From: an uncultured Paracoccaceae bacterium
GTDB lineage: Bacteria; Pseudomonadota; Alphaproteobacteria; Rhodobacterales; Rhodobacteraceae
Length of the DNA stretch: 64,000 nt
Assembly: GCA_947489325.1 (NCBI GenBank)
Contig: CANLDA010000007.1
Coordinates: 1 to 64,000, forward strand
Direction of reading: 5' to 3'
Shown: positions 29,757 through 39,121 of the stretch, piece after piece
Layout of the letters: every line of letters starts with the position of its first letter
Numbering within the stretch: the stretch's first letter is position 1
Made by a program: the position numbers and the translations under genes
The notes under the pieces: model-generated
Seen by the model: only the letters and a program-made list of their open reading frames with translations
Database searches by the model: none
Told to the model about the DNA's origin: nothing

Positions 29757-31598
29757 TTATTCAGCAGGTGTGGACGCATTGTTTTTGTCACGCTGACCGT
29801 CACGATACAGTGCCTTTGTCAGAGAGATCATCATCAGACCCATCACCATGGTGAAAGGTAGTGCGCCAATGATCATCGCCTTTTTCAGCGCTTCCATTGG
29901 GTTTTGATCACCCGCTGCCAGGATCAGTGCACCGATCACTGCCGTCAGGATAATACCCCAAACGATGCGGTGTTTGATGCCAGTTTCCTGTGATCCACCT
30001 GACATGATGGTGTTCATCACAAGGATACCCGAGTCAGCAGATGTGACTAGGAAGGTCATGATCAGAACAACACACATCACTGTCAGAGCAGACAGCAGAC
30101 CGCCGTCAATCATCTGACCCAACGTGGCAAACAACTGGTTGGTTTGCGACGCACCAGTGATGGCACCAGCTGCGTTACCTGTCAGTTCCAGATCAATCGC
30201 AGTGCCGCCCAGAATGGTCATCCATGCAAAGCACACCAGGGCAGGTGCAAAGACGCAGCCTATGATGAATTCGCGCACGGTACGACCTTTGGAGATACGT
30301 GCCAAGAACAGACCAACAAAGGGTGAGAATGCAATCCACCATGCCCAGTAAAAGGTTGTCCAGCCAGACTGCCAGCCGAATTGACGACCTTGGTTGCCGA
30401 CTTCGTAAACGGCGGCCAGAGTGGCCTCGTCCAGTTCTGCCGCAGCGCCAGCCAGACCGGATTTGAAGGTTTCAAACCCGTCAGAGCCACCCCATGCACC
30501 CCATGCGTTGGTTGCACCACCGTACAGATCCGCCGCCAATGGTTTGGCTGCTTCAGGAATGGCTGCCGCAAATTCCGCTGCTGACTGTGGGCCATAGGCA
30601 CCAAAGCTGATTGAGACGAAGTTGATGATATAATCGATGAATGCCGACACATATGTGGACATCGCAAAGGCAAAAGAGCCCGCAATGACGAATGTGCCCA
30701 GCAGGATCAGCGACAGAACCAGGTTCAGGTTTGACAGGTACTTAACACCACGACCAACACCGGATACCGCTGAAATGATCGACAGACCCATGATGATCAG
30801 CAGACCAGCGATCAGGCCAACTTTGCTTGGTGCTGGTGGCTCACCTTCTTTGAAGGTCATCAACCAAGACATATCTGTAATGTTGTACAGACCGTCGATA
30901 AATTGGCTGACGCCAAAACCGATGGTGACGGATACACCCAGAATGGTTGCAACAACGCCCAAAACGTCAACGATGTGACCAAGGATGCCGTTCATCAACT
31001 TGCCAAACAAAGGGGTCAGCGCGGAACGGATGGTCAAAGGCATGTCACGTGTATAGGCATAGTATGCCAGCGACAGGCCCGTTACCACATAGATTGCCCA
31101 AGCATGGAAACCATAGTGCGCAAATGTGTAACGATAGGCCGACTGAATGGCCTCTTCGGTGTTGCCAGTCACTTCGCCTGCAACAACAACAGGGTTAGAC
31201 CCCCAGAGGCTGAGCGGTTCTGCGGTTGCAAAAACCATTAGGCCCACACCCAGACCAGCGCCAAACATCATAGAGAACCATGAGAAATTTGAAAACTCTG
31301 GTGCTTCGCCCGGGGTGCCCATCACACGCGCCCCTGTTTTTGGCAACACGGCCACGACAAACAGGAAAAAAGCGAACAAACCTACAATGATGATGTAGAA
31401 CACGTTGAATTTTGCAAGCAGCAAAGAGTTGAAACTGCTCAGATTTGAAGTTGCATTGCCGGGCCAGATTAGCGCCCACAAAACCAGTGCAACCATGATA
31501 CCTTTGCTGATCAATGCAATTGGAAGGCTGTTGTCTTTGTAAAAGCCACCCTCCTGCGTTTTGATCTCAAGGTTCGTAAATGGAGGTTTGATACTCAT
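29757..31598 (-). CDS. BCCT-family betaine/carnitine/choline (possibly DMSP) transporter
   Basis: 613 residues with about twelve membrane helices and the tryptophan-rich BCCT segment (G-W-T-T-F-Y-W-A-W-W-I-A-F-S-P-F-V-G-L-F-L-A-R-I-S-K-G-R-T). Sodium- or proton-coupled uptake of quaternary ammonium or sulfonium osmolytes is the family function. The start M-S-I-K-P-P-F at 31598 follows AGGGAAA; a 40-residue upstream extension has no support. Standing next to dmdA-acuI suggests DMSP as a substrate (as for DddT), but glycine betaine or choline are equally allowed by sequence alone. Confidence 0.9.
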   Translation of the reverse strand: MSIKPPFTNLEIKTQEGGFYKDNSLPIALISKGIMVALVLWALIWPGNATSNLSSFNSLLLAKFNVFYIIIVGLFAFFLFVVAVLPKTGARVMGTPGEAPEFSNFSWFSMMFGAGLGVGLMVFATAEPLSLWGSNPVVVAGEVTGNTEEAIQSAYRYTFAHYGFHAWAIYVVTGLSLAYYAYTRDMPLTIRSALTPLFGKLMNGILGHIVDVLGVVATILGVSVTIGFGVSQFIDGLYNITDMSWLMTFKEGEPPAPSKVGLIAGLLIIMGLSIISAVSGVGRGVKYLSNLNLVLSLILLGTFVIAGSFAFAMSTYVSAFIDYIINFVSISFGAYGPQSAAEFAAAIPEAAKPLAADLYGGATNAWGAWGGSDGFETFKSGLAGAAAELDEATLAAVYEVGNQGRQFGWQSGWTTFYWAWWIAFSPFVGLFLARISKGRTVREFIIGCVFAPALVCFAWMTILGGTAIDLELTGNAAGAITGASQTNQLFATLGQMIDGGLLSALTVMCVVLIMTFLVTSADSGILVMNTIMSGGSQETGIKHRIVWGIILTAVIGALILAAGDQNPMEALKKAMIIGALPFTMVMGLMMISLTKALYRDGQRDKNNASTPAE

Positions 31599-31990
31599 TG
31601 TTTTTCCCTGTCCGTGTCCCATTAAAAACGTGCAGATAAACAAAAGAGCGGGGCAACTTATTTGCCTCGCTTCACCTGCACGTTTCATTCGTGGCGCAAG
31701 CATGCCTATTTGCGACATAATTGAGGGTATAAATGCGACCTATTTATCTGTGGAATGCGACACATGTGTCAGGTTTAATCTGCATATGCGTACAGCATCT
31801 TAGGAAATAACTTTGTGAAACAGGATGACTGGATGCAAAATCGGGCATTTATTTAAGGTTTCCTGACGTCATATTGATATGTTTCAGCAAAAGCTTGCTT
31901 CAATTCTGCCTTTGGCTTTGAGTGTGATCAGGCGTCTTGTCACCATGACCAAAACCCTGCTTTTTGTACATCACCCCCTTAGGAGGGACA
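31599..31990. other. Intergenic control region between the BCCT and aminotransferase genes
   Basis: About 390 bases between divergent genes. It holds a perfect 12-bp palindrome GACACATGTGTC (31759-31770), a likely regulator site, and two copies of AATGCGAC around 31733 and 31754. No credible small ORF was seen. Confidence 0.5.
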
Positions 31991-33214
31991 ATGGAACTCG
32001 ATATTGATTTTGTTCGGCGGCAGTTTCCAGCTTTTGACGAGCCAAGCTTGCAAGGCCATGCGTTTTTTGAGAACGCGGGTGGCTCTTACACTTGTCGGCA
32101 GGTGATTGACCGTCTGACGCGATATTATCATCAACGCAAAGTGCAACCTTATGGGCCTTATGAGGCATCTCGCCTTGCTGGGGCAGAGATGGATGAGGCG
32201 CGCACGCGATTGGCGGCGATGCTGGGTGTTGAGACGGATGAGCTGTCTTTTGGCCCGTCAACCACGCAAAACACCTATGTTCTGGCGCAGGCCTTTGGAC
32301 AATGGATGAAACCGGGCGATGCGATTATCGTGACCAATCAGGATCACGAGGCCAACACAGGCCCATGGCGACGACTTGCGGACCGAGGAATTGAGGTGCG
32401 CGAATGGAAACTGGATCCAGACACTGGCCATCTGAACACGGATCGTTTGTCTGAGCTTCTGGATGACAGCGTGCGGCTTGTGTGTTTTCCGCATTGCTCC
32501 AACGTGGTTGCCGAAATCAATCCGGTTGCTGAAATCACAGCGCTTGCCCATGCGGCCGGGGCCTTTGCTTGCGTGGATGGCGTAAGTTATGCGCCGCACG
32601 GCTTGCCAGATGTTGGCGCGCTTGGGGCGGATATTTACCTGTTTTCTGCTTATAAAACTTATGGCCCGCATCAAGGATGTATGGTGATGCGGCGCATCTT
32701 GGGAATGATGCTGCCCAATCAGGCGCATTATTTCAATGAAGACAGCCTGTATAAACGGTTCACTCCTGCTGGTCCGGATCACGCCCAAATTGCTGCAAGC
32801 GCAGGGATGGCAGATTATTTTGATGCCTTGGCTGATCATCATGGGATTACGGCCAAAACGCCTGCCGCGCAGGGCGAAGCAGTGCATGATCTGATGCGGG
32901 CGCACGAAACGAAACTGTTGCAACCGGTTCTGGATCACCTGAACAGTAAGAACTCAGTACGTCTCTTGGGGCCGACCGATGCTGCGATGCGTGCGCCAAC
33001 CGTCGCGCTTGAAACCCGATCAGACCCCGAAGACCTTGCCGCGCAGTTTGCCACGCATGGCATTATGGCCGGAGGTGGGGATTTTTACGCTGTGCGCGCG
33101 CTTGAGGCACAAGGCGTGCCTGCACATAAGGGCGTTTTGCGGCTCAGTTTTGTGCATTACACATCGCAAGGAGAGATTGACCCGTTGCTGGAGGCTGTGG
33201 ATCAAGTTTTGTAA
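31991..33214 (+). CDS. Class V aminotransferase (cysteine desulfurase-like)
   Basis: 407 residues of the PLP fold type I class V family. The Schiff-base lysine is Lys222 in S-A-Y-K-T-Y-G-P and the pyridine-binding aspartate is Asp196 in C-V-D-G-V-S-Y. TAGGAGGG gives a strong ribosome site before the ATG at 31991. No Isc or Suf partners are adjacent, and the typical desulfurase catalytic-cysteine loop is not obvious, so a desulfurase, isopenicillin-epimerase-like or selenocysteine-lyase-like role is unresolved. Confidence 0.82.
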   Translation: MELDIDFVRRQFPAFDEPSLQGHAFFENAGGSYTCRQVIDRLTRYYHQRKVQPYGPYEASRLAGAEMDEARTRLAAMLGVETDELSFGPSTTQNTYVLAQAFGQWMKPGDAIIVTNQDHEANTGPWRRLADRGIEVREWKLDPDTGHLNTDRLSELLDDSVRLVCFPHCSNVVAEINPVAEITALAHAAGAFACVDGVSYAPHGLPDVGALGADIYLFSAYKTYGPHQGCMVMRRILGMMLPNQAHYFNEDSLYKRFTPAGPDHAQIAASAGMADYFDALADHHGITAKTPAAQGEAVHDLMRAHETKLLQPVLDHLNSKNSVRLLGPTDAAMRAPTVALETRSDPEDLAAQFATHGIMAGGGDFYAVRALEAQGVPAHKGVLRLSFVHYTSQGEIDPLLEAVDQVL

Positions 33215-33318
33215 CTGGGTGTTTCACAAGGCACAGTATTTTTCAGCCTATGCCCTTGTGCCGTGCCTCGTCACATTACAAACTGGCATATGAAACTGAC
33301 AACGCCGAGGTAACCCTG

Positions 33319-33759
33319 ATGCCCACAGCTGCCAAGCTCTTTGGTGCCATTTTTCTTGCAGCGCTTGCGTGGGTGGTGTCAGATTTGATCCGCCCCCTTA
33401 TGCCTGAGGGCACCGATTTTGGGTGGTTTAATTATGCCAACGCGGCTTGTGGGTTGTTTTGCGGATGGAAGGTGATTGGCAAAAATGCCGGGCGTGGCAC
33501 ATCACAAGCTGTAAGCATGGGGTTCACCGGGGTTGTGTGCTTGTATCTTCTGGCGATTTTTGTGCAGTCCTGCAATGAAATGCTTCGGTTGGCGCTGGAT
33601 TCACGTTTTGCGGGCCCGGTTCAGGCGGTTAAAGGTATTTTGGATATTGCCCTGAACTGGAGCGCAATTATCGCAACCCCTTCCGTTTTAGGAACGCTTG
33701 CGGTAGGTGGCATCGTTATCGGCCTTATGGTCGAAGCCATCAGCCGTCGTTGGAAGTAA
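33319..33759 (+). CDS. trgA: Tellurite-resistance membrane protein TrgA
   Basis: 146 residues with about four hydrophobic helices, matching the TrgA family of Rhodobacteraceae. In Rhodobacter sphaeroides trgA-trgB with a nearby cysK contributes to high tellurite resistance (from memory of the published locus). The start at 33319 follows GAGGT. trgB begins four bases after its stop codon. Confidence 0.85.
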   Translation: MPTAAKLFGAIFLAALAWVVSDLIRPLMPEGTDFGWFNYANAACGLFCGWKVIGKNAGRGTSQAVSMGFTGVVCLYLLAIFVQSCNEMLRLALDSRFAGPVQAVKGILDIALNWSAIIATPSVLGTLAVGGIVIGLMVEAISRRWK

Positions 33760-33763
33760 GCTC

Positions 33764-34885
33764 ATGAATTCATTATTTTTCTATGGCACGCTGTGCCATC
33801 TGCCTTTGCTTGAGGCCGTGCTTGAACGCCCTTTGCGTAAAGGCGAGGCAATCCCTGCGCGCCTCACTGATCATGTGATTTATTGGGTTAAGGATGAGCC
33901 TTTTCCAGTGATCATTGCGCAGCCAGGAGAGGCGCAAGGTATTTTGCTAAATAATCTGAGCGAAGACGATGTTGCGCGGCTTGATTTCTATGAGGGCGGC
34001 TATGGCTATGCCCTTAAGGAGTTGCGTGTTTCCACCGAACACGGACAAGAGCCTGCGCGTGTCTATTTCCCTGATCCGGGTATGTGGACGCCCGCCGCCC
34101 CTTGGAACTTGCAGGATTGGGTGGACCAATGGGGGGCGATGACTGTTTTTGCCGCCCAAGAGGAAATGCATTACTTTGGACGACATTCAGCAGCACAAGT
34201 GGCGCGGATGTTTCCGATGGTGCGCGCGCGCGCCACTGCAAAGTTGAATGCACGGACACACAACCGTGCGCTTTCCCCTAGTGGATTTTCGGACTCCCAC
34301 GTGATGGAACACAACCGCAGCTATCCGTATTCCAATTTCTTTGCCATGGCGGATGTGTCCTTATCTCATGACCGGTTTGATGGCGGACGTATTGGGCCTG
34401 TGGATCGGGCGGTTTTTGTGGCCACGGATGCGGTGATCGTGTTGCCTTATGATCCGGTACGGGATCGGGTGTTGTTGATCGAACAGTTCAGGGCCGGGGC
34501 CTATGTGCGGGGCGATGCGTTGCCATGGCAGTTAGAACCCATCGCCGGACGTGTGGATGCGGGCGAGAATGCCGAAACCACCGCTCATCGTGAGGCTATG
34601 GAAGAGGCAGGGCTTGTTCTGACCTCTCTGGAAGAGGTCGCGCATTGTTATGCATCACCGGGCGCCAGTACCGAATACTTTGACATTTATGTGGGGCTTG
34701 CGGATTTGCCGGATGACATCACAGGAGAGGCAGGCCTTGAAGGCGAACAAGAAGATATTCGGTCGCATCTTTTCTCGTTTGATGCGTTGATGGATATGGT
34801 GGACACTATGCAGGCTGTGAACGCACCTTTGGTCCTTGCGTCACTTTGGCTTGCGCGGCACCGCGAACGGTTGCGCACGGGTTAA
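33764..34885 (+). CDS. trgB: TrgB: gamma-glutamylcyclotransferase-like plus Nudix hydrolase fusion
   Basis: 373 residues in two parts. The N-terminal AIG2/GGCT-like domain starts S-L-F-F-Y-G-T-L-C. The C-terminal Nudix domain resembles ADP-ribose pyrophosphatases and has a complete Nudix box from Gly262 (G-x5-E-x7-R-E-A-M-E-E-A-G). It belongs to the trgAB locus; the biochemical link to tellurite is unknown. It may act on thiol or nucleotide adducts, which is inference. cysK follows 44 bp downstream. Confidence 0.88.
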   Translation: MNSLFFYGTLCHLPLLEAVLERPLRKGEAIPARLTDHVIYWVKDEPFPVIIAQPGEAQGILLNNLSEDDVARLDFYEGGYGYALKELRVSTEHGQEPARVYFPDPGMWTPAAPWNLQDWVDQWGAMTVFAAQEEMHYFGRHSAAQVARMFPMVRARATAKLNARTHNRALSPSGFSDSHVMEHNRSYPYSNFFAMADVSLSHDRFDGGRIGPVDRAVFVATDAVIVLPYDPVRDRVLLIEQFRAGAYVRGDALPWQLEPIAGRVDAGENAETTAHREAMEEAGLVLTSLEEVAHCYASPGASTEYFDIYVGLADLPDDITGEAGLEGEQEDIRSHLFSFDALMDMVDTMQAVNAPLVLASLWLARHRERLRTG

Positions 34886-34929
34886 ACAGGGCCTAGACAG
34901 GCACAGAACAAACAGGAAGGGCGTCGGCA

Positions 34930-35964
34930 ATGCGCATTGCAAAGGATCTGGAACATGCGGTTGGAAATACACCGCTTATTCGTCTGAACAAAGCGAGCGA
35001 GCTGACCGGCTGCGAGATTCTGGGCAAGGCCGAATTCCTGAACCCCGGCCAATCCGTCAAAGACCGTGCGGCACTTTACATTATCCGTGATGCCGTGGCG
35101 CGTGGCGATCTGAAACCGGGCGGCACCATTGTCGAAGGTACCGCGGGCAACACAGGTATTGGTCTTGCGCTGGTTGGCGCCTCGATGGGGTTCAAAACCG
35201 TTATTGTCATTCCTGAAACGCAGAGTCAGGAAAAGAAAGACATGATCCGCCTGGCTGGCGCACAATTGGTGCAAGTGCCTGCTGCGCCGTATAAAAACCC
35301 CAACAACTATGTGCGCTATTCCGGGCGTCTGGCCGAGCAACTGGCGCGCACCGAGGAAAATGGGGCTATCTGGGCCAATCAATTTGACAATGTGGCCAAC
35401 CGTCAGGCCCACATCGAAACCACTGGGCCGGAAATTTGGGAACAGACAGCGGGCAAAGTCGATGGCTTTGTCAGCGCAATCGGCTCTGGTGGAACACTCG
35501 CCGGTGTTGGTATGGCGCTACAGCCCAAGGGCGTAAAGGTTGCCTTGGCTGATCCGATGGGCTCTGGCATGTACACGATTTACAAAGACGGTGCTGCGGT
35601 TGCCGAGGGCAGTTCTATCACCGAAGGGATCGGGCAGGGACGTGTGACCGCGAACCTCGAAGGGTTTACACCCGATATGCTCTATCAGGTGCCCGACGAT
35701 GAGGCGTTGCCCGTTGTGTTTGATCTGTTGCAACACGAGGGCCTGTGCCTTGGTGGATCAACCGGGATCAACGTGGCCGGTGCCATCCGCATGGCGCGTG
35801 ACATGGGGCCAGGTCATACCATCGTGACCATGCTGTGTGATTATGGCACCCGCTATCAATCAAAGTTGTTCAACCCCGATTTCCTGCGCGAAAAGGGTCT
35901 GCCCACACCGTCATGGCTGGATCAGGCACCTCGCAGCATTCCCGGTGTGTTTGAGGACGTGTGA
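34930..35964 (+). CDS. cysK: Cysteine synthase A
   Basis: 344 residues, PLP fold type II. It makes cysteine from O-acetylserine and sulfide. PLP lysine Lys44 lies in G-Q-S-V-K-D-R and the phosphate loop region has E-G-T-A-G-N-T-G. It is somewhat longer than E. coli CysK (323). Linked to trgAB, consistent with a thiol-based oxyanion detoxification locus. The next gene starts within 10 bp of its stop. Confidence 0.95.
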   Translation: MRIAKDLEHAVGNTPLIRLNKASELTGCEILGKAEFLNPGQSVKDRAALYIIRDAVARGDLKPGGTIVEGTAGNTGIGLALVGASMGFKTVIVIPETQSQEKKDMIRLAGAQLVQVPAAPYKNPNNYVRYSGRLAEQLARTEENGAIWANQFDNVANRQAHIETTGPEIWEQTAGKVDGFVSAIGSGGTLAGVGMALQPKGVKVALADPMGSGMYTIYKDGAAVAEGSSITEGIGQGRVTANLEGFTPDMLYQVPDDEALPVVFDLLQHEGLCLGGSTGINVAGAIRMARDMGPGHTIVTMLCDYGTRYQSKLFNPDFLREKGLPTPSWLDQAPRSIPGVFEDV

Positions 35965-35972
35965 GGCCAATC

Positions 35973-38375
35973 ATGTCATTTTTGTTGCGCTGCCTGACTG
36001 TACTGGCCTTTGTTTGGGGGCTGGCAATCAGCGCGGTTGCGCAACAATCCCCGGATTTTGAGGAATGGGGCGCGGTTGCGCAACGTGCGCAAGACGCGGT
36101 TGAAACCAGTCGCGCATCTGACCTTGCCTTGGGGGAGTTGCGCAAACAACTTGTGGCATGGCGTACGCAATTTTCTGACGCACAGGGCGTTCGCACCACA
36201 GCAATCGAAACGGTTCAAGCACAGCTTGCCACCTTGGGAGATGTTCCAGAGGGTGGGGAACCGGTTGATATTGCGCAACAACGCAGTGGGCTGCTTGCCC
36301 GATTGGCGGAATTGCAAGGACCAATTAAAACTGCCGAAGTCGCCTATAGCGAAGCTGAAAGCCTTATTCGAGGCATTGACGGCATTCTGCGCGAGCGTCA
36401 AACCGAAGAACTGCTGAAACTGGGACCAACACCTGTCAATCCTGCGCTTTGGCCAGGTGGGTTTGAGGCTCTTTCAACGTCACTGGCACATGTGCGCAGT
36501 GAAGTTGACATCGCGCTGGATAACCCCTTGCAGCGTGCCAATCTTCGCGAAAAGGCCCCCAAAAGTCTGTTGCTTTTGGCATTGGCGTTCTTATTGATTG
36601 TCCGTGGCCGGTATTGGGTGGATCGTCTTGCGCAATCCATCCTTAGTAAGGGCGCATCTTCTGGCAGGTGGCTTGCGTCCTTCATCGTTTCTGTAGGGCT
36701 TGTGATCGTTCCGCTGATTGGTGTGATCGCCTTTGTCGAGGCGATCTATGCCACACAAATGCTTGGGCTGAGGGGCGACCTTTTGTTGTCGACTGTCCCG
36801 CGCGCAGCCTTTGTTTTGCTTATCTCGATTTGGTTGGGTGCCCGGATTTTTCCCAAATTACAAGCGCCCAAGCCTCTTGTGTTGCTGAGCAAACCCGCCC
36901 GCCGTGAAGCCCGGTTTGATGTGGGCTGTTTGGGTCTTGTGTTGGCTATATATCCGCCGGTGCAGGAACTAGCGACTTATGACAATTGGTCTGACGAAGT
37001 GCGCGCAGTTGTGTTCTTTCCAATCATAGTTATCGGCGGGCTTTTGATGTGGCGTTTGTCGCGCCTTTTGCGGCAAAAAAGCGACGAACCAGACGAGACA
37101 CCCACATATGGGCATCGTCTGATTGGTATTTTTGGCCGTCTGATCGGGTTTGTGGCCTTTGCCGCGCCAATCCTTGCAGCCATTGGATATGCCATTGCCG
37201 CGCAACGCCTGTTGTTTCCAGCCATCAGCACGCTGCAGTTGTTGGCGGGGATCTTGATCCTGCAACGGGTGATTACGGCGTTTTATGTTCTGATTTCCGG
37301 CAATCAGGAAAGCGCGCGCGAGTCGTTAATTCCTGTGTTGGCCGGGTTTGTGCTGACGCTTGCAGTCATGCCGCTTTTGGCTCTGATTTGGGGGGCACGC
37401 ACTGCAGACCTCAGCGAACTTTGGAACAGCCTGTCCAAGGGGCTGGCATTAGGGGATTCACAGGTTTCCCCACGTGATCTTCTGACTCTTCTGGTGGTGT
37501 TCTTTGGCGGGCTGATGGTCACACGCCTTGTACAAGGCGCACTAAGAAATTCGATTTTACCGAAAACCAAAATCGACATTGGCGGGCAAAACGCTTTGGT
37601 GTCTGGTCTTGGATACGTTGGTATTAGCCTTGCGGTTATTCTGGCGGTCACTTCGGCAGGTATTGACCTAAGCAACATTGCCCTTGTTGCCGGTGCCTTA
37701 TCGGTCGGGATCGGGTTTGGTCTGCAAACCGTGGTGTCCAATTTTGTCAGCGGTATCATCCTGTTGATCGAACGCCCCATATCTGAAGGTGACTGGATCG
37801 AGGTCGGCGGCAATATGGGCTATGTACGCGATATCTCTGTGCGCTCGACCCGGATTGAAACGTTTGACCGTACCGATGTGATTATTCCCAACAGCGATTT
37901 GGTTGCGGGTACGGTCACAAACTATACACGCGGCAATACAGTAGGACGGGTGATTGTGCCGGTTGGCGTGGCTTATGGCACTGATCCGCGACGGGTTGAA
38001 CAAATTCTGCAAGAGATCGGGCAGGCTCATCCCATGGTATTGGCCAATCCTGCGCCCTATGTGGTGTTTCAGGGGTTCGGGGCCAGCTCGCTTGATTTTG
38101 AAATTCGCGCGATCTTGCGGGATGTGAATTGGGTTCTGACAGTCAAATCCGACATGAACTATGAAATTGCCAAACGGTTTGAGGAAGAAAGTATCGAAAT
38201 TCCATTTGCCCAAACCGACATTTGGCTGCGCAATCCAGAAGTGTTGCAAGGTGCGGAACAGCCTAAAGGCCAGCCAATTGCGCAGACAGTTGCGTCCAAA
38301 CGCGCCACCAACGTACATCTGGATGAAACTGATATGGACGGTGGTACAGACGCCGACGGAGGAGGAGATCGATGA
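35973..38375 (+). CDS. DUF3772 / MscS-family mechanosensitive channel
   Basis: 800 residues: a signal peptide (L-T-V-L-A-F-V-W-G-L-A-I-S-A-V-A-Q-Q), a periplasmic coiled-coil DUF3772 region to about residue 190, several membrane helices, and the MscS pore and beta domain (G-I-G-F-G-L-Q-T-V-V-S-N-F-V-S-G near residue 580). It releases solutes on hypo-osmotic shock. The ATG at 35973 is chosen because it begins the signal peptide; a GTG 12 bases earlier overlaps cysK. Its end overlaps the AlaX gene by four bases. Confidence 0.9.
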   Translation: MSFLLRCLTVLAFVWGLAISAVAQQSPDFEEWGAVAQRAQDAVETSRASDLALGELRKQLVAWRTQFSDAQGVRTTAIETVQAQLATLGDVPEGGEPVDIAQQRSGLLARLAELQGPIKTAEVAYSEAESLIRGIDGILRERQTEELLKLGPTPVNPALWPGGFEALSTSLAHVRSEVDIALDNPLQRANLREKAPKSLLLLALAFLLIVRGRYWVDRLAQSILSKGASSGRWLASFIVSVGLVIVPLIGVIAFVEAIYATQMLGLRGDLLLSTVPRAAFVLLISIWLGARIFPKLQAPKPLVLLSKPARREARFDVGCLGLVLAIYPPVQELATYDNWSDEVRAVVFFPIIVIGGLLMWRLSRLLRQKSDEPDETPTYGHRLIGIFGRLIGFVAFAAPILAAIGYAIAAQRLLFPAISTLQLLAGILILQRVITAFYVLISGNQESARESLIPVLAGFVLTLAVMPLLALIWGARTADLSELWNSLSKGLALGDSQVSPRDLLTLLVVFFGGLMVTRLVQGALRNSILPKTKIDIGGQNALVSGLGYVGISLAVILAVTSAGIDLSNIALVAGALSVGIGFGLQTVVSNFVSGIILLIERPISEGDWIEVGGNMGYVRDISVRSTRIETFDRTDVIIPNSDLVAGTVTNYTRGNTVGRVIVPVGVAYGTDPRRVEQILQEIGQAHPMVLANPAPYVVFQGFGASSLDFEIRAILRDVNWVLTVKSDMNYEIAKRFEEESIEIPFAQTDIWLRNPEVLQGAEQPKGQPIAQTVASKRATNVHLDETDMDGGTDADGGGDR

Positions 38376-39091
38376 CAGAGCTGATGTTCCGCGAAGATGC
38401 ATATGCGCGCGATGGAGAGGCCCGGGTGATCGCCCAAACCCCTGAAGGTGGAGTGGTATTGGATCGCACGATCTTTTACCCCACAGGCGGCGGACAACCC
38501 GGCGACAGTGGGCATATTTCATGGCAAGGCCAAACTCTGAAAATCGCAACCACAGTCAAGGCAGAAGGCGCGCAAATCGCACTTGTTCCAGCAGAACCTG
38601 CCGCACTGCCAGAGGTTGGCACACTCGTGATGCAAGACCTCGACTGGGACCGCAGGCATCGCCACATGCGTGTTCACACGGCGTTGCATCTGTTGTCAGT
38701 TGTGATTCCTCTGCCCGTGTCCGGCGGATCCATTGGCGTGGAAAAGGGTCGTCTGGATTTTGATATGCCGGAGGCCCTTGAAGACAAAGAGGCCGTCGAA
38801 GAAGCGCTGAATGCTTTGATCGAGCGTGATCTACTTGTCACCGAAAGCTGGATCACGGACGATGAACTGCGTGCGCAACCTGATTTGGTGAAAACCATGT
38901 CGGTCATGCCGCCCATGGGGGTAGGGCGCGTACGCCTTGTACGCATCGGCGATGACAACGAACAAATCGATCTGCAACCCTGCGGTGGAACCCACGTCGC
39001 ACGGACCTCTGAAATTGGGCGTGTGGTGTTGGGAAAGGTCGAAAAAAAGGGCCGTCAAAACCGTCGCGTCAATCTCTTGTTGGATGATTGA
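38372..39091 (+). CDS. Alanyl-tRNA editing protein AlaX
   Basis: 239-residue free-standing homologue of the AlaRS editing domain that hydrolyses Ser-tRNA(Ala). Zinc ligands His102, His106, Cys204 and His208 (H-T-A-L-H and C-G-G-T-H) are all present. The ATG overlaps the stop of the channel gene (ATGA). It is the last host gene before tRNA-Ser and the inserted element. Confidence 0.93.
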   Translation: MTELMFREDAYARDGEARVIAQTPEGGVVLDRTIFYPTGGGQPGDSGHISWQGQTLKIATTVKAEGAQIALVPAEPAALPEVGTLVMQDLDWDRRHRHMRVHTALHLLSVVIPLPVSGGSIGVEKGRLDFDMPEALEDKEAVEEALNALIERDLLVTESWITDDELRAQPDLVKTMSVMPPMGVGRVRLVRIGDDNEQIDLQPCGGTHVARTSEIGRVVLGKVEKKGRQNRRVNLLLDD

Positions 39092-39121
39092 ATTTCTTAG
39101 CATTTTGCCTCTTGCAACTTG

